From positions 323,501-387,500 of the forward strand of contig JACEVL010000940.1 in assembly GCA_020284085.1 (NCBI GenBank): a stretch of DNA of 64,000 nt, written 5' to 3'. Below the pieces are notes generated by a model. The model did no database searches. It was not told where the DNA came from and saw only the letters and a program-made list of their open reading frames with translations. The stretch is from Aporrectodea caliginosa. Its lineage: Eukaryota; Annelida; Clitellata; Crassiclitellata; Lumbricidae. Positions 12,315-23,480 of this stretch are shown one piece after another. The position numbers and the translations under genes were made by a program. Each line of letters starts with the position of its first letter. The first letter of the stretch is position 1.

Positions 12315-14744
12315 AACTGTTTGTGTACCGCTTTCACAGTCAAATATTATCTGTATAAGCCTATCGTTTCAAAAATTATTTCTATAAGGGAACTGACGTC
12401 CATGAGGTAAGACTAGAGCTTCAAGAAATTATAGAAGTGACATAATAAGGCTAGCTTGAAGGCAAAACAGAAATCTAATGAAAGGCGGAGGTCCAATTGA
12501 CAGAATAGTCTTGCATCTAACTTAATCATCGCAGCCAATATATTCAGTCAATTTATAAAGACACTGAATGAACGTCACCTGTTTATTACTCAGAAGGTAT
12601 AGCTTACCGCTTCTGATCACCTTTGAACTTCTTAATACCGTTATCAGCAGCTGTTAAACTTAGTGTGTCGCTAAAGTAGTTCAATTGTTTGCTGACTCAA
12701 TAATTTTTTTATTACTAATGCTGTTGAATTGAATTGAAATTTTGCCTCACAAATTCTTTGACGTATAGGCTACCCTCATTCAATCCAGTTTGTAGGCCAT
12801 ATCAACGGCATGCCCTATTAATTGAGTGCATAGCAGGTTAATTGGTTCCTCTGTGGTACTTTTGCAACCACTGTGGGCTATGGTTTATACAAAGCGAACA
12901 CGTGCTTCAGCGATGTGGGATAGCGCCATTCACTTATCGAATACCTCTTTTGACCTGAGGACGAAATGCAAACTTATAGGCTGGTAAAAAGAATATGTTT
13001 CTTAGTGAGAGTGTGAACACACTGCCTTCAGATGTTTATGGCTCAAAGTACTCAGCTGCTCGAGTTGAATACAAGGCAGGCTCCCCGCCAGTCAGTCAAA
13101 AAGTATAAACAGTTAAACACCAGATAGCTGAATAGGCCTATAGGCTATATGCTGAAACTTAGTCAACAATCATAAAATTAAGATGCCCCTCACGCGGAGC
13201 AGATGTGCTATTTCATAACACACGATATACGTGTAGGAGCAAGTTTTATTCCTTGATGACAAAAAATAAGTACCTATAGTATATACAGAAACGCTGATAA
13301 GATGCCGTTCATCCTCCGCTTATTGCAATTTGATCTGGCGATCTCCTATAACCTCTAAGCACTGATGACGCAAACTACCTGATCTTCCCAGCATAATAAT
13401 ATATCATATTAATGTCTTGATTGGACCTACCTGTAACTGGGATGTTTTAGTTAGGAATCTGACTTGGCAGAACGAGAGTCACTCTGTACGCTTCGTCGTT
13501 GTGTATGCTTATCTTCGTATCCGCTTTCTAATGCTGCTGTATACGAGTGTAGCTGCTGAGCCGCGTTCAATGTGGAGAGAACGCAGAGTCATTCAGTATT
13601 GTCAGATCAGCGTAGGACTCGTTGCGTCAGTCTATAGTGCATACATGCAGTATAGGGCCTACTACGCTGTGCAAGGCTTTCCCCACGCCACTCAATCACT
13701 GCCTCTGCCGCCACCAGCCAAAACGAACCACGCAGGCCTATGATGTAGGCTACTACACTTTGGGCGTAGGCACTGTTTTCAGAGTAGGAACAGTAATTTA
13801 AGGGATTCATTTGGGTCCCATGTCCGTATTCAAGAAACACTCTGACCTGTGAAGTCATGCATGGGATGAAGCTGAATAGCTGTGATAAAAAAAATTAGTT
13901 TGGAAGGTAATTTGACCCAGTTGAAAGTTTAATTAATACCCGGGTACCGGTACGTTAAAGTATTGAAGCTTTATGGGATGCGCGACAATCAAGATATAGA
14001 GAACCACAAACACTAGATCGACAAAAGTGGTCACACCCTTCCTCCACTGGGAGGGTGAAGAAGTAGTATGACCTCCTTTGTCGGCTAGGGTTCTTGCCAA
14101 ACCCGGATCTCAGCAAGTTAGTTTTTCAGTATAGGATTGGTGGCTTATTTCAGAGATGTGAATCTCGGGTTAGCACGGCCCGTTAACGGGAACGTTGAAT
14201 GCCACCAATTCAGAAGGGCATGCAGCGGTGGCGATCGAAGGATTTCACCTGTGATCAGTTCGTTCAAAATAAGCAAAGTCGAGGCCATTCGGTCACGAGC
14301 GCCATACTAGTGTGTACATTTAAATTTGTTACATATATGCATTATGAAGGTCATGCTTTCGTGTTTGTCCATCTGAGTTGAAATGTCTTGGCTAAATGAG
14401 GAGAGCAAAGAGGTTTGACACCGAAGTGTTTATATAATTATTTCTTTACAGATTTATATTCTTGTGGTTAGTTAATTTCTAGATTCAGATGGAGTTTATT
14501 AGTTAGTCATTAATCTTTGCACACAGAATAAGCGCACGCATGACCTCCTTTGACACAGAATTTCAGCCACTCCATCGCCATGGAGTACGTTCATGTCTTT
14601 GACAAGTGTCATGTATATTGCAATAAACCCAAAAGAAACTTATTTCCCAAACAACTGAGAATGCTCCTCTTCTTGAAATTCTTAGTCGATTTATTCAAGG
14701 GCTCGTTTCAGAGCTCCACTTATTTGTTGTAGATTTGACAATAT
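12315..14744. other. Non-coding stretch
   Basis: No gene recognised. A GGTGGC...GCCACC inverted pair occurs at about 14,138 and 14,200. Scattered open frames of 60-108 codons lack splice or domain support. Confidence 0.4.
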
Positions 14745-15000
14745 TGGGGCGCTCGATAGTATGGTGTTAGCGAGCTGGACTGTTAAACGAGAGGTCGGGG
14801 TTCAAATCATCGCCAGTTCGAGATTTCTACCCCATCTGCGCCCCCTAGTCAACTCAGCTAGCCTATTGGAAGATGACATGGCGTGGAAGAGGATTGTCCA
14901 CCCGCCCTCATATGCCGAGGCTAAGAAAATGAAGTCGCTGACACTTCATACTCATAGCTGCCTTAGGGCAAACTTAAGGGACAGCTCTTTTCTTCATCTT
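14745..15000 (+). mobile_element. Probable tRNA-derived SINE
   Basis: A tRNA-like head at about 14,750-14,825 has an A-box-like TTAGCGAGCTGG and a B box GGTTCAAATC about 35 nt later, matching RNA polymerase III promoter spacing. The downstream 160 nt ends in a CTTCTTCTTCC tract. No intact cloverleaf is claimed. Confidence 0.55.
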
Positions 15001-16304
15001 CTTCTTCCTTTTAAGGAAGGCAATCCCCGGATCAAACAGATCAAAAAGACGTATAGACACAACCAGAAAGACAGACAATGTTTGCCTATATTTCTGCATG
15101 TATTATTACGTGTGTAAACACAGCCTGCCTCTGAAAAGCAGCCGCAGAGGGGTGCAATTGTATAAGCCTACGCAACATGGCATAGCCTGCATAGGCTAAT
15201 GGCGGAGGGACGCCGCTGCAGGAGCCGAGCATGAGCCGGGCGTGATCGAAGCACAGGCCCTGCGCCGCTCTATAGGCTACTCTGCCATCCAAAGAATGCT
15301 AGAAAACAGCAATTATTCGGCTCACTTCGATACGCCCATGCAGCCTGTATAACCGAGACTGTTTTCTTTCTGATTCACACGCACAGGCCTACAGGCCTAA
15401 AGTTTACATCAATGCACCATCAGACCTGCTGACATGACCTATTAATGGAAGAACTGTCCTACAAAAGAACGAGTGCTAATGGCAAAACAATAGCAACAGT
15501 TGAAACAGCAAAAGTTAGAGGCCAGCTGATAACTTCTAACTCCATTGATGCTTGCTTCCAGAGCAGTTAGATTTAAGCAATAATTTTATAATAACATCTT
15601 TTTCTCAATTTAATAGCCAATTTCTGTTGAGCGCTACTATTGCTATGCAAACAGCAGCAAACTATTATTATTAACACTGTGTGGTTCGAGCGTTGAATAC
15701 TATTGTGAACGCTCACTTAATCTATACAAAGTTTCTTTAGATTTGAGAATCAACTACGATTGCAATTATAATTAATCATCATAATCATAATCTCTTGAAA
15801 GAGAAAACTAGTCAGAGACGCTCTTAATACTAGCCTTATTATTAAGAACAAAACTTCATCTGTAAAGAAAATAGTTGCGAACTTGCGAGACAAGTAGGGC
15901 AGACGCAAATGACAGGCAGACCGATTCCCATGCAGACTTCTGGACTGCGTTGCATCGAGGATGAGGAACAATTCATTGAAAACTACATGGTCCATGCAGA
16001 CCATAATTATACGGTCGCTATGTAAAAATGTCACTGTGTATATTTACATTTACAACGACGGTCATTGTTGAGGTCAGAAACCGTCAGATATCATTCAACA
16101 ATCGAGATACTTTGTAACAGATCACAGAGAAGATCGACGTTACTGCGTTCAATGGAAACCAATACCACTGGAAAATATGAACTGAACAAAATTAACTATG
16201 CAATGTTAACATAAATTAATTATCAAAACTATATTTTTGATCTTACTTATAAGTATTAAAGCCAAAAGTCGAATACCGACGAGTAAACCATCAAATCACA
16301 TCAA
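15001..16304. other. Non-coding stretch
   Basis: No gene recognised. The 94-codon minus frame at 15,750-16,034 and others are unremarkable. Confidence 0.4.
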
Positions 16305-16385
16305 ATATATAATAATATATATAGGCTATATATATTATATATATATAATATATATATAATTTATATATATATATATATATATATA
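16305..16385. repeat. AT-rich (TA)n repeat
   Basis: Imperfect TATATA/ATAATATA tract. Confidence 0.9.
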
Positions 16386-17244
16386 GTGAAATCAATGCAT
16401 CTTTAATTTAAATCCGAATAATTATATCACAAGCAAAAGAAAATTTGAATCTAAAGTTTTTGGGCCTATATGCAAAGTAAGTTGAGCTTACACGACACCC
16501 AATTATTTATCTCTTTCTCTCCAAACAGCTTCTCCCACTCCATTGACCATCTTCTCCATGTGGTAAAACAAATCTCCTCCTGAATGACCTCAAACCTGTT
16601 GTGCCTCAACCCATCTAAAACTGAATTCATTCTTAAGGGCCTCCGTCAGGCGCGTAACTAGCATTACGCAATTACGCAACTGCGTAAAGATTTTAGCAGC
16701 TCTCAAAATTTTTAACCGTTTAGATTACTTTTTGACATTCTAGATTACTATTATTCGTTGAATTTCTAATGTGCAGACGTTATTACTGTACAGTCAGTAA
16801 AACATTTCCCTTCGCCGACATAGTGAAGACTGCAAATTTCGTGGCACTTCTGAAATTTCAATCACAGACCGACATTATAGATTAAATCATCGTAAGCTAA
16901 TATCTGCAGTGGTCCACGCAAAACCCAGTAGGCTACATAAGTCCGTTGATTCAAAAATCAGCTGATCCACCTGTGTGGCCTGTGAGTTCGAGACATTATT
17001 GTGGCAGAATGTCGTGCGACTAGGTTATACACTTTATTGTTTGATGCGCGCACAGAACAGATATCGGTCAGCTTATACGATATGTTGATAGCGTGAACAA
17101 CCCGGTTCTCAGCATGTGGCAAAAGAACAATTTATAGGTCCTAACTCTCATCCCAAGTTTTGCCAACGCTTGACACCACTGGCGAAACTATTGCGACACT
17201 CGTAAAGCAGCAGCTTTATGAAGTTGATTTCTGTATAATATGTT

Positions 17245-18840
17245 AAGGTATCTTGATAAGGACAATTTGCTGCCGACTTTTTAATCTGGTTTTCGTAAGG
17301 GCCACTCCACGGAGACCCTGTTAGTTCGCCTCCTCTCTGATATCTATGGGGCTATTGATAGGTCACAGGTCATCCTCTTAGCATTATTTGCTGTCAGCAC
17401 GGCGTTTGACACCGTCAATCACGATATCATTCTTAGTCGCCTATCCACCTCGTTTGGCCTTTCTGGTAACTTTCTTGACTGGATTGTTTCCTACCTCCAT
17501 CACCGTTCCTTCTCTGCGGTCTACGTGTCTACTAGGACTCCATGTGTTCCTGTCCCGTTTGGCCTGCCCCAGGAATCTGTGCTGGGCCCTCTTCTCTAAT
17601 TATATTATTCATACTGCTGATACTGGTCCTCTTCTGCAGGCCTCGTGCTGAGCCTTGCTCTGTGCTGAACCAATCTTATGCGGGTGACCTGCAGGCGTTT
17701 TTGCACTGTCCTGCGTCAGCAGCCATTACCGAAGCCCGGGCCATGAACCGGGCAATGGAGGCTCTCGAGGCCTGGATGTCCTCCAATCGCCTGCGGCTAA
17801 ACTCATCTAAGACCCAGTTCATTTGGCTTGGCACGCGCCAGCAGCTCGCCAAAATTGATTTGGAGGCCCTTGCCCAGGAGTTCCCGCAGATTACTTTCTC
17901 ACAGTGGCAAGAAATTAATTAATTGATAAATCCAGGCAGGCTATCAACTTTATCAAATAAAATTATAGGCGTGTATGTAATGAGATCGACGATCGTCATG
18001 AAAACTGCAATCTCTTAGAGAAAATAACATATCCAAAATTAAGTGGCCAAGGGCAGCATTTTGGGCCGTCGCCCCGGGCGGCATTTCAGCTCCGTACGCC
18101 ATTGCTTTCTCATCCTTTGTCCGGGACCTTGGTGTCACATTAGACCAAGAACTAACGTTCACGCGGCATATCAGCCTGCTATGCCGCGATTGTGTATACC
18201 AGCTGGCAGCTCCGTCAGCTTAGAGAGGTCTTCCGTTCCTTAACCTTTAATGCTGCCTTAATGCTTATCCACTTCTTTGTTGTTTCCCGTCTTGATTATT
18301 GCAGCGCCCTCTGCGTGGGTTTTCCGGCGACTCGGGTTGGGTGCTTGGTTCGGGTCTTACGCTCGGCGGCACGCTATATTGGTTGCATCCCAAGATTCCG
18401 CCATGTTACTGACTATATGCGGGATGTCTTGCATTGGCTTCCTTTCCGACAGTGGATCGTTTACTGGATCTCTTCCTTGGTCTGGCGCTGATGTGGTCTC
18501 TGTTTATCTACAGGAGCACCACCTTCAGCATCCAGCACCGTGGTTCTCCTCGCTCTTCTAGGCAGGCTGAGGTTCTTGTCTCTCGGTCGCGGACTTCTAT
18601 TCTGCTGCTTTTTCTGTTGCTGGCCTGCAATCTGGAATGGGCTTCCTTTGGCACTACGCCTAATGCCGAGAGCCCTTCAGATCACGTTCTTTTCTAACTT
18701 CAAGACTGTTCGGACTTCGGAGTTGGGTCGGGTGCGCTCCTGAGTAGATAATCTTGAAGGGGCGCTATGTAAATCTCTGTATTGAATTGAATTGAATTGA
18801 ATTGAATTGAATTGAATTGAATTGTAATGAATGAATGAAT
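17245..18840 (+). pseudogene. CR1/L2-like LINE copy B, nested in hAT 1
   Basis: Reverse transcriptase motifs in order: SGFRKGHSTETLL (about 17,285), STAFDTVNHDI (the Asp-containing A motif), FGLPQESVLGPL (B), YAGDLQ in place of YADD (C), then WMSSNRLRLNSSKTQFIWLG, DLGVTLDQELTF, SRLDYCSAL and MRDVLHWLPF. The changed catalytic Asp (YAGD) and several stops show inactivity. It ends at GGGGCGCTATGTAAATCT followed by an (ATTGA)n and (ATGA)n tail (18,781-18,840), which fixes the 3' end. The 5' end near 17,245 is truncated. Confidence 0.85.
17894..18112. mobile_element. hAT-like MITE 2, nested in CR1 copy B
   Basis: A 203-bp insertion (17,902-18,104) with a perfect 8-bp duplication CTTTCTCA at 17,894-17,901 and 18,105-18,112. 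Ends are CAGTGGC and, as reverse complement, CAATGGCGTACGG. Removing it with one duplication keeps the CR1 frame continuous through an Ile-Thr-Phe-Ser segment into VRDLGVTLDQ. Confidence 0.85.
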
Positions 18841-18841
18841 C

Positions 18842-19127
18842 ATAATTTGCCAAAGAGCTGATGTAAAATGTTATTACTTTTAACCAAAAAGATTGTCTCC
18901 AAAATGGACCATTACAAACCAAGAAATAAATTTATTTTCTTATGCTTTAGTTAATTGCTTTGATGAGTCTGTCTGTTTCTAGTCTACGTTGGTTGCTGGG
19001 ACTTTGCAGCTGAACCCATTTTAAAAATCAAATTATGAAATTATAATTATAATTTTCCAAAGAACTTATGTAAAATGTTATTATTTTGAATCAAAAGTTG
19101 GTCTCCAAAATGCACCATTACAAACCC
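18842..19127 (+). repeat. Direct repeat pair inside hAT 1
   Basis: A sequence of about 78 nt containing AGATTGTCTCCAAAATGGACC (18,890 region) recurs as GTTGGTCTCCAAAATGCACC (19,095 region), with matching flanks (GTAAAATGTTATTA...). The copies are about 206 nt apart and about 85% alike by eye. Confidence 0.75.
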
Positions 19128-19838
19128 CTAAATGAAAATTTTTCTTACCCTGGGGAGAGGGCACAGCCCCCTCCCCAGACCCCTCCCCTCAGAGTTCTTC
19201 AAAACTGCGTAATATTATGGAAGACCTGGTTACGCCACTGGCCTCCGTGAACAATTCAAGAAAATCCCAGATCCATCTATTTCTCTCAACCTTGACTCTG
19301 TATCCACTCACACATCCATTGCAAATTCTCCTGTCCTAGGTGTGACCTTTTTTACCAGAATCTTACCTTTTCCGATCACATCACCCGTCTTTCCCGCTCT
19401 TGCTTCGTGCACATCTGTGACCTTCGTAGAATCCGTATACTCGACTTCAAAACCGCATCTACAGTCGCCACATCCATAGTTCACGCCAAATTAGATTACT
19501 GCAATGCTCTTTTCCTGAACATAGACATCACTCAAATAAACCGCCTCCATGGCAAGCTAGTTAGAATGCCCTCGCCCGTGCTGTCACCAAAACCCCCAAA
19601 TACCACCACATCACCCGACCTGTCCTGAAATCACTCCACTAGCTCAAAATTCCTGAACGAATAGAATATAAAGTCCTATCCCTCACCTACAACACACTTC
19701 AATCCTCTCAGCCCTCGTATCTCCGTCAATTATTCACGGTCCAACCTCTTCGTTCAACCTGTTCATCTTCCACCCTCACACTGCTCCGTCCTTCCGTCAC
19801 CTCAACACTTAAATTTGCAAATCGCTCCATATACATGT

Positions 19839-20495
19839 ATTCATTCATTCATTCATTCATTCTGGAGATTTATATAGCGCCCCTTCAAGAAATCTACTCA
19901 GAAGCGCTCCCAGTCCAGCCACGGCAAAAGTAAAAAGACTTAAGTGATTTATAAAACCCAGTTTGACTGGTCAAAGGTAGCAAGCGCAGCTCCGATGGCA
20001 GGTCATTCCAGATGGAGGGGCCTGCAACCGAGAAAGCTCGGCGCTGCCTTAGGTCAAGCGAGCCCGCGGGACTAGGAGTTGCCCCGTCGTCGCGGAGCGA
20101 AGCGCCCGACGCGCTACAACGTCGGACACTGGGCGGCAGAGGTTGCGCAGGTAAGATGGAGCAGAGCCAAGGATGCTGCGTGAAACCAAAGAAGCAATAC
20201 GGTATGAGATCCGTTGGGCCACAGGCAGCCAGTGTAACACATCGCGCATGTAGGCAGAGACAGAGCCGAATTTGGGAATTCGCCCAATAAGCCGAGCAGC
20301 TGAGCGCAGAACTCGATCTAGTCGCCCCAGAACCCCAAGCGGGAGGCCAACGAGGATCGAACAACAGTGGTCAATTCGACTAGTAACGAAGGCATGCACA
20401 AGAACCACTAGTGCGTCATGAGAAAGAGAGCGAGAAACCACTCGGAGCTGGCGAAGCTGATAGTAACAGCTTCGACAGATCAAGTTCACATGTAT
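19839..20495 (-). pseudogene. CR1/L2-like LINE copy C, 3' end, minus strand
   Basis: Minus-strand translation gives YYQLRQLRVVSRSLSHDALV, SRIDHCC, a RVLRSAARLIGRIPKFG block, YMRDVLHWLPVAQRISYR and WNDLPSELRLLP. This matches copy B (same YMRDVLHWLP motif) and the same terminal GGGGCGCTATATAAATCTCC, but the tail here is (GAAT)n, seen as ATTC at 19,839-19,862. It is 5'-truncated at about 20,495 and sits tail-to-tail beside copy A. Confidence 0.85.
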
Positions 20496-20634
20496 AGCTG
20501 TACCGCCTCTTTGGAACTGTGGCGTTTTTGCCAGGGACCACCCCCGGTTTTTGGGACCACCCTCGGTTTTCTGGGTCTCCCCGTTTTGGACCACCCTCCT
20601 TGGGCTGCGGACGGCTTGGTTCTTTGCCCGTGGT

Positions 20635-20910
20635 GTACTGGCCTTGGCACCCTAGGCTTGGCAACACTAGGCTTGGCGACCTTAGGCTTGGCGACCCTAG
20701 GCTTGGCACACTGGGCTTGGCAACCCTAGGCTTGGCGACCTTAGGCTTGGCAACTCAGCCCTTGGTTCCTGATAGGCTTGGCGACCTTAGGCTTGGCACT
20801 CTAGGCTTGGCGACCTTAGGCTTGGCACCCTAGGCTTGGCAACCCTAGGCTTGGCACCCTAGGCTTGGCACCCTAGGCAGCTAGGCTTGGCACCCTTGAT
20901 AGGCTTGGTG
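20635..20910 (+). repeat. TAGGCTTGGC minisatellite
   Basis: About 17 units of 13-15 nt built on CCCTAGGCTTGGCA, with variable 1-3 nt linkers. Preceded at 20,530-20,590 by shorter GACCACCC...GGTTTT repeats. Confidence 0.9.
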
Positions 20911-21040
20911 TCCGGCCTTGGTTATGGAGTCCTATCCCTTACTTAAATTCGTTTATTTAACGAGTCTATCCCTGCCCCGGCTGGGTATATATAGAGGGCG
21001 CTCTTGTGTATGTGTGGATGGCTGTGTGTATGTGTGGATA
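20911..21040. other. Link between minisatellite and SINE array
   Basis: Ends in TGTATGTGTGGATGGC-like sequence that recurs after each SINE copy and looks like the SINE target site. Confidence 0.5.
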
Positions 21041-21257
21041 GAGATCCTGAGTTTAAGTGGGTTGGTGCCCGCTCGTCACGTCGGCGCCCCGGGTTCGCTT
21101 CCCGGTCGAGTCGGTTTATCAGAGATTAATTTCTCGGATCTTTACTGCGGGTGGCTCGGTCGCAATTTAAACGTGGAGTACGAGGTTGCTTTCTGCCTCC
21201 GACACTAATCATCTTCGATATGAAAAAGTGTCGTTAAGCCGAAACAATTTTAATTTT
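21041..21257 (+). mobile_element. tRNA-derived SINE, copy 1 of 3
   Basis: Starts GAGATCCTGAG. The A-box region is damaged (GAGTTTAAGTGGG where copies 2 and 3 have TGGCCGAGTGGG). The B box GGTTCGCTTCC is intact. The tail ends GTCGTTAAGCCGAAACAATT. Preceded and followed by the same ATGTGTGGATGGCTGTGTGT flank. Confidence 0.75.
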
Positions 21258-21289
21258 TATGTGTGGATGGCTGTGTGTATGTGTGGATA

Positions 21290-21511
21290 GAGATCCTGAG
21301 TGGCCGAGTGGGTTGGTGCCCGCTCGTCACGCCGGCGCCCCGGGTTCGCTTCCCGGTCGAGTCGGTTTATCAGAGATTAATTTCTCGGATCTTTACTGCG
21401 GGTGGCTCGGTCGCAATTTAAACGTGGAGTACGAGGTTGCTTTCTGCCTCCGACACTAATCATCTTCGATATGAAAAAGTGTCGTTAAGCCGAAACAATT
21501 AATTAATTAAT
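21290..21511 (+). mobile_element. tRNA-derived SINE, copy 2 of 3
   Basis: Head has A box TGGCCGAGTGGG and B box GGTTCGCTTCC, the internal Pol III promoter of a tRNA-Ser/Leu-like ancestor. The body is shared with copy 1 and the tail is CCGAAACAATTAATTAATT. It starts 249 nt after copy 1. Confidence 0.8.
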
Positions 21512-21524
21512 TGTATGTGTGGAA

Positions 21525-21738
21525 GAGATCCTGAGTGGCCGAGTGGGTTGGTGCCCGCTCTCCGCGCCGGCGCCCCGGGTTCGCTTCCCGGTCGGTCGGT
21601 TTATCAGAGATTAATTTCTCGGATCTTTACTGCGGGTGGCTCGGTCGCAATATAAACGTGGAGTACGAGGTTGCTTTCTGCCTCCGACACTGATCATCTT
21701 CGATATGAAAAAGTGTCGTTAAGCAGTAATACAACAAT
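21525..21738 (+). mobile_element. tRNA-derived SINE, copy 3 of 3
   Basis: Same head and body, starting 235 nt after copy 2. It ends GTCGTTAAGCAGTAATACAA and is followed by TGTATGTGTGGAT, the common target word. Confidence 0.8.
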
Positions 21739-21744
21739 GTATGT

Positions 21745-22545
21745 GTGGATCTGAAGCTTAGGTTGGTTATCCAGCGAAGACAGCAGCCACGGTGGCAACG
21801 ACTTGCCAACGAGTAAAATCAGAAGGACCTTCATCTCGTTCTCTCAACGGCAGATGCTTCGAAACGATGGCAGACTGAACTGTGACAAATGACCATGTGT
21901 ACTAGACTAGGCCTAATAGTCCTACTACAGTTCTACGAGAAAATCATGAAGAAAGTTGCTAATGCAAACGATGATGCATCATACAATGCAATGCAGTTCA
22001 CTTGATTTGTTGAGTATATATGCTAATCAAACCAGTTACTCATAACATAGCTGCATGCGTAGTTGCTGATTTTGTTAGTTAAACTTTTTAGTTAATAACT
22101 AAAAAATATTAGTTAAACTATGGTTTTAACTAAACTTTTCTAGTTAAACTTTAGCCTTAGCTAAAAAATTTAGTTTAACTACAAGTTTTCAACTTTTTAG
22201 TTAACTTTTTCCCATCACTGTCAATACCTCATAGGCCACAAGTCTAAGAGGAGACAGGCTTGTTGAAGGATTTACCAACACCTAAAGTCATTTTGCATAA
22301 CTAGCCAAACTCACCTTAATCCTTTAATTTGTAACTCACGATAATGCTTTTGGATCTGAAATGCGCATGTAGGCCTACAATTTTGCTGCAACGCTTTCAG
22401 GAGATACGTTTGCAACAGAAAGCCGTTGATGTTTAAAATCGAAAACCCAATATCCTGGAACTAATAATTGGAGGAGTGCCGACAACGTTGTAGGAAAACT
22501 CTCTGACGCATCTAGCAAACAATAGATTTGTAGACCTATAGGCCT
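21745..22545. other. Non-coding stretch
   Basis: Contains a TTAGTTAAACT-rich low-complexity patch at 22,070-22,205 made of inverted and direct copies of AGTTAAACTTTT. No gene seen. Confidence 0.5.
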
Positions 22546-22589
22546 ATACAAAATTTTTGAAGAGTTGGATTAATATAGGCCTATTAATA

Positions 22590-23040
22590 TGTTCCCAAGT
22601 GTGGTGGGGCTTTGCCAGCAAACAGGAACGTGACTCTCTGAGTGCTGTGGTCCGCAAGCTGGTACGCTTTGGCTTCCTACCAAAATCTTTCCCCACTTTT
22701 GAGGAACTCTGTAAAAAAGCCGACCATGACTTTTTTATAAATATCTTAAATAATCCCGGTCATATCCTTCATTACCTACTACCCCCTATCCTATATAGGC
22801 TACTGGTCATGATTTGCGCCCACGCTCACATAACCGTGTTCTTTCTAGATTTGATTCCCTCACCAGGCGTGGTTTCCTGGCTAGGATATTGTACAGCTAA
22901 GCCATAGTGTTTTTGTTTTTAGTTTACTATTTACTAACTTTTTCGCTACTATTTGATAACTTTGTATAACTGTGTATGTACAGCGCCGTGCGTTTGCCAG
23001 CCTTTAATAAAGAACACACTTACTTTAGGCTACTTACTTA
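22590..23040 (+). pseudogene. LINE reverse transcriptase C-terminal fragment
   Basis: Reads WWGFASKQERDSLSAVVRKL and then a FGFLPKSFPTFEELCKKAD block. After one frameshift it continues LRPRSHNRVLSRFDS and FLARILYS before a stop. This Trp-Trp-Gly...Arg-Pro-Arg pattern is the extreme C-terminus of a LINE ORF2. A second copy of the same protein type lies at 51,900-52,375. The 3' region has AATAAA-like TTAATAAAG and a CTTACTTA tail near 23,030. Confidence 0.7.
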
Positions 23041-23384
23041 TGAGTCGGATGACTGAGTCGAGGTATATGAAAATTATTCCAATACACTTTTCTACTTTGA
23101 AATAATGAGGAAGCCTTGTAATGATAAATTGATAATATTGTTTTAACGAAATTTTTGCACCTCAACACGAATTTACCGCCATAGGCCTCGATCTATAGAT
23201 TTGAGAAATTCTTGCGTTTTTGTTCATTTTGCTCATCAATGACGATGGTAGTTTTCTACTTTCATCGTATCTGATCTTCCCTATTATTAGTTGTTATTTG
23301 TGTATCTCGTCTAATACTTCTTAAGTTTTGGTTAACAGTGACTAATACTGAGTAGGTTATGTTGATATGCTGTAGAGGCGGGAA

Positions 23385-23480
23385 TATCGTTGAATGTCAA
23401 CGCGCTGGCACGAAGACCAGAAGGAGGCGGGTTGGATACCCGCTAACCCATAAAGTTGACTCGGCCTTCCACTCCCTACT
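23385..23480 (+). mobile_element. Possible tRNA-like SINE remnant
   Basis: CAACGCGCTGGCACG followed about 30 nt later by GGGTTGGATACCCGC resembles an A and B box pair, but both are imperfect. No flanking duplication found. Confidence 0.3.

Larger units (their letters stand above)
16639..19248. mobile_element. hAT-like element 1, inserted in CR1 copy A
   Basis: Element 16,647-19,240 with a perfect 8-bp target duplication GCCTCCGT at 16,639-16,646 and 19,241-19,248. Terminal repeats are CAGGCGCGTAACTAG (left) and CAGTGGCGTAACCAG (right, reverse complement), 12 of 15 matching. Sub-terminal GCGTAA/TTACGC words recur. No transposase was recognised, so it is probably non-autonomous; without the nested LINE it is about 1 kb. 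Confidence 0.85.
16500..19835 (+). pseudogene. CR1-like LINE copy A, split by a hAT element
   Basis: The two halves (about 16,500-16,646 and 19,249-19,835) read across the insertion in one frame. The left half ends ...NPSKTEFILKG and the right half begins with an EQFKKIPDPS-like continuation, as expected just after the catalytic core of CR1 reverse transcriptases. The right half continues with a LDYCNALF motif, LKIPERIEYKV and QLFTVQPLRST. Stops and frameshifts mark it as dead. It is the oldest layer of the nest. Confidence 0.85.

Noticed and set aside
21290..21370. Functional tRNA gene
   Set aside because: A and B boxes are present, but the copy is part of a three-copy SINE array with a long non-tRNA body and shared tail.
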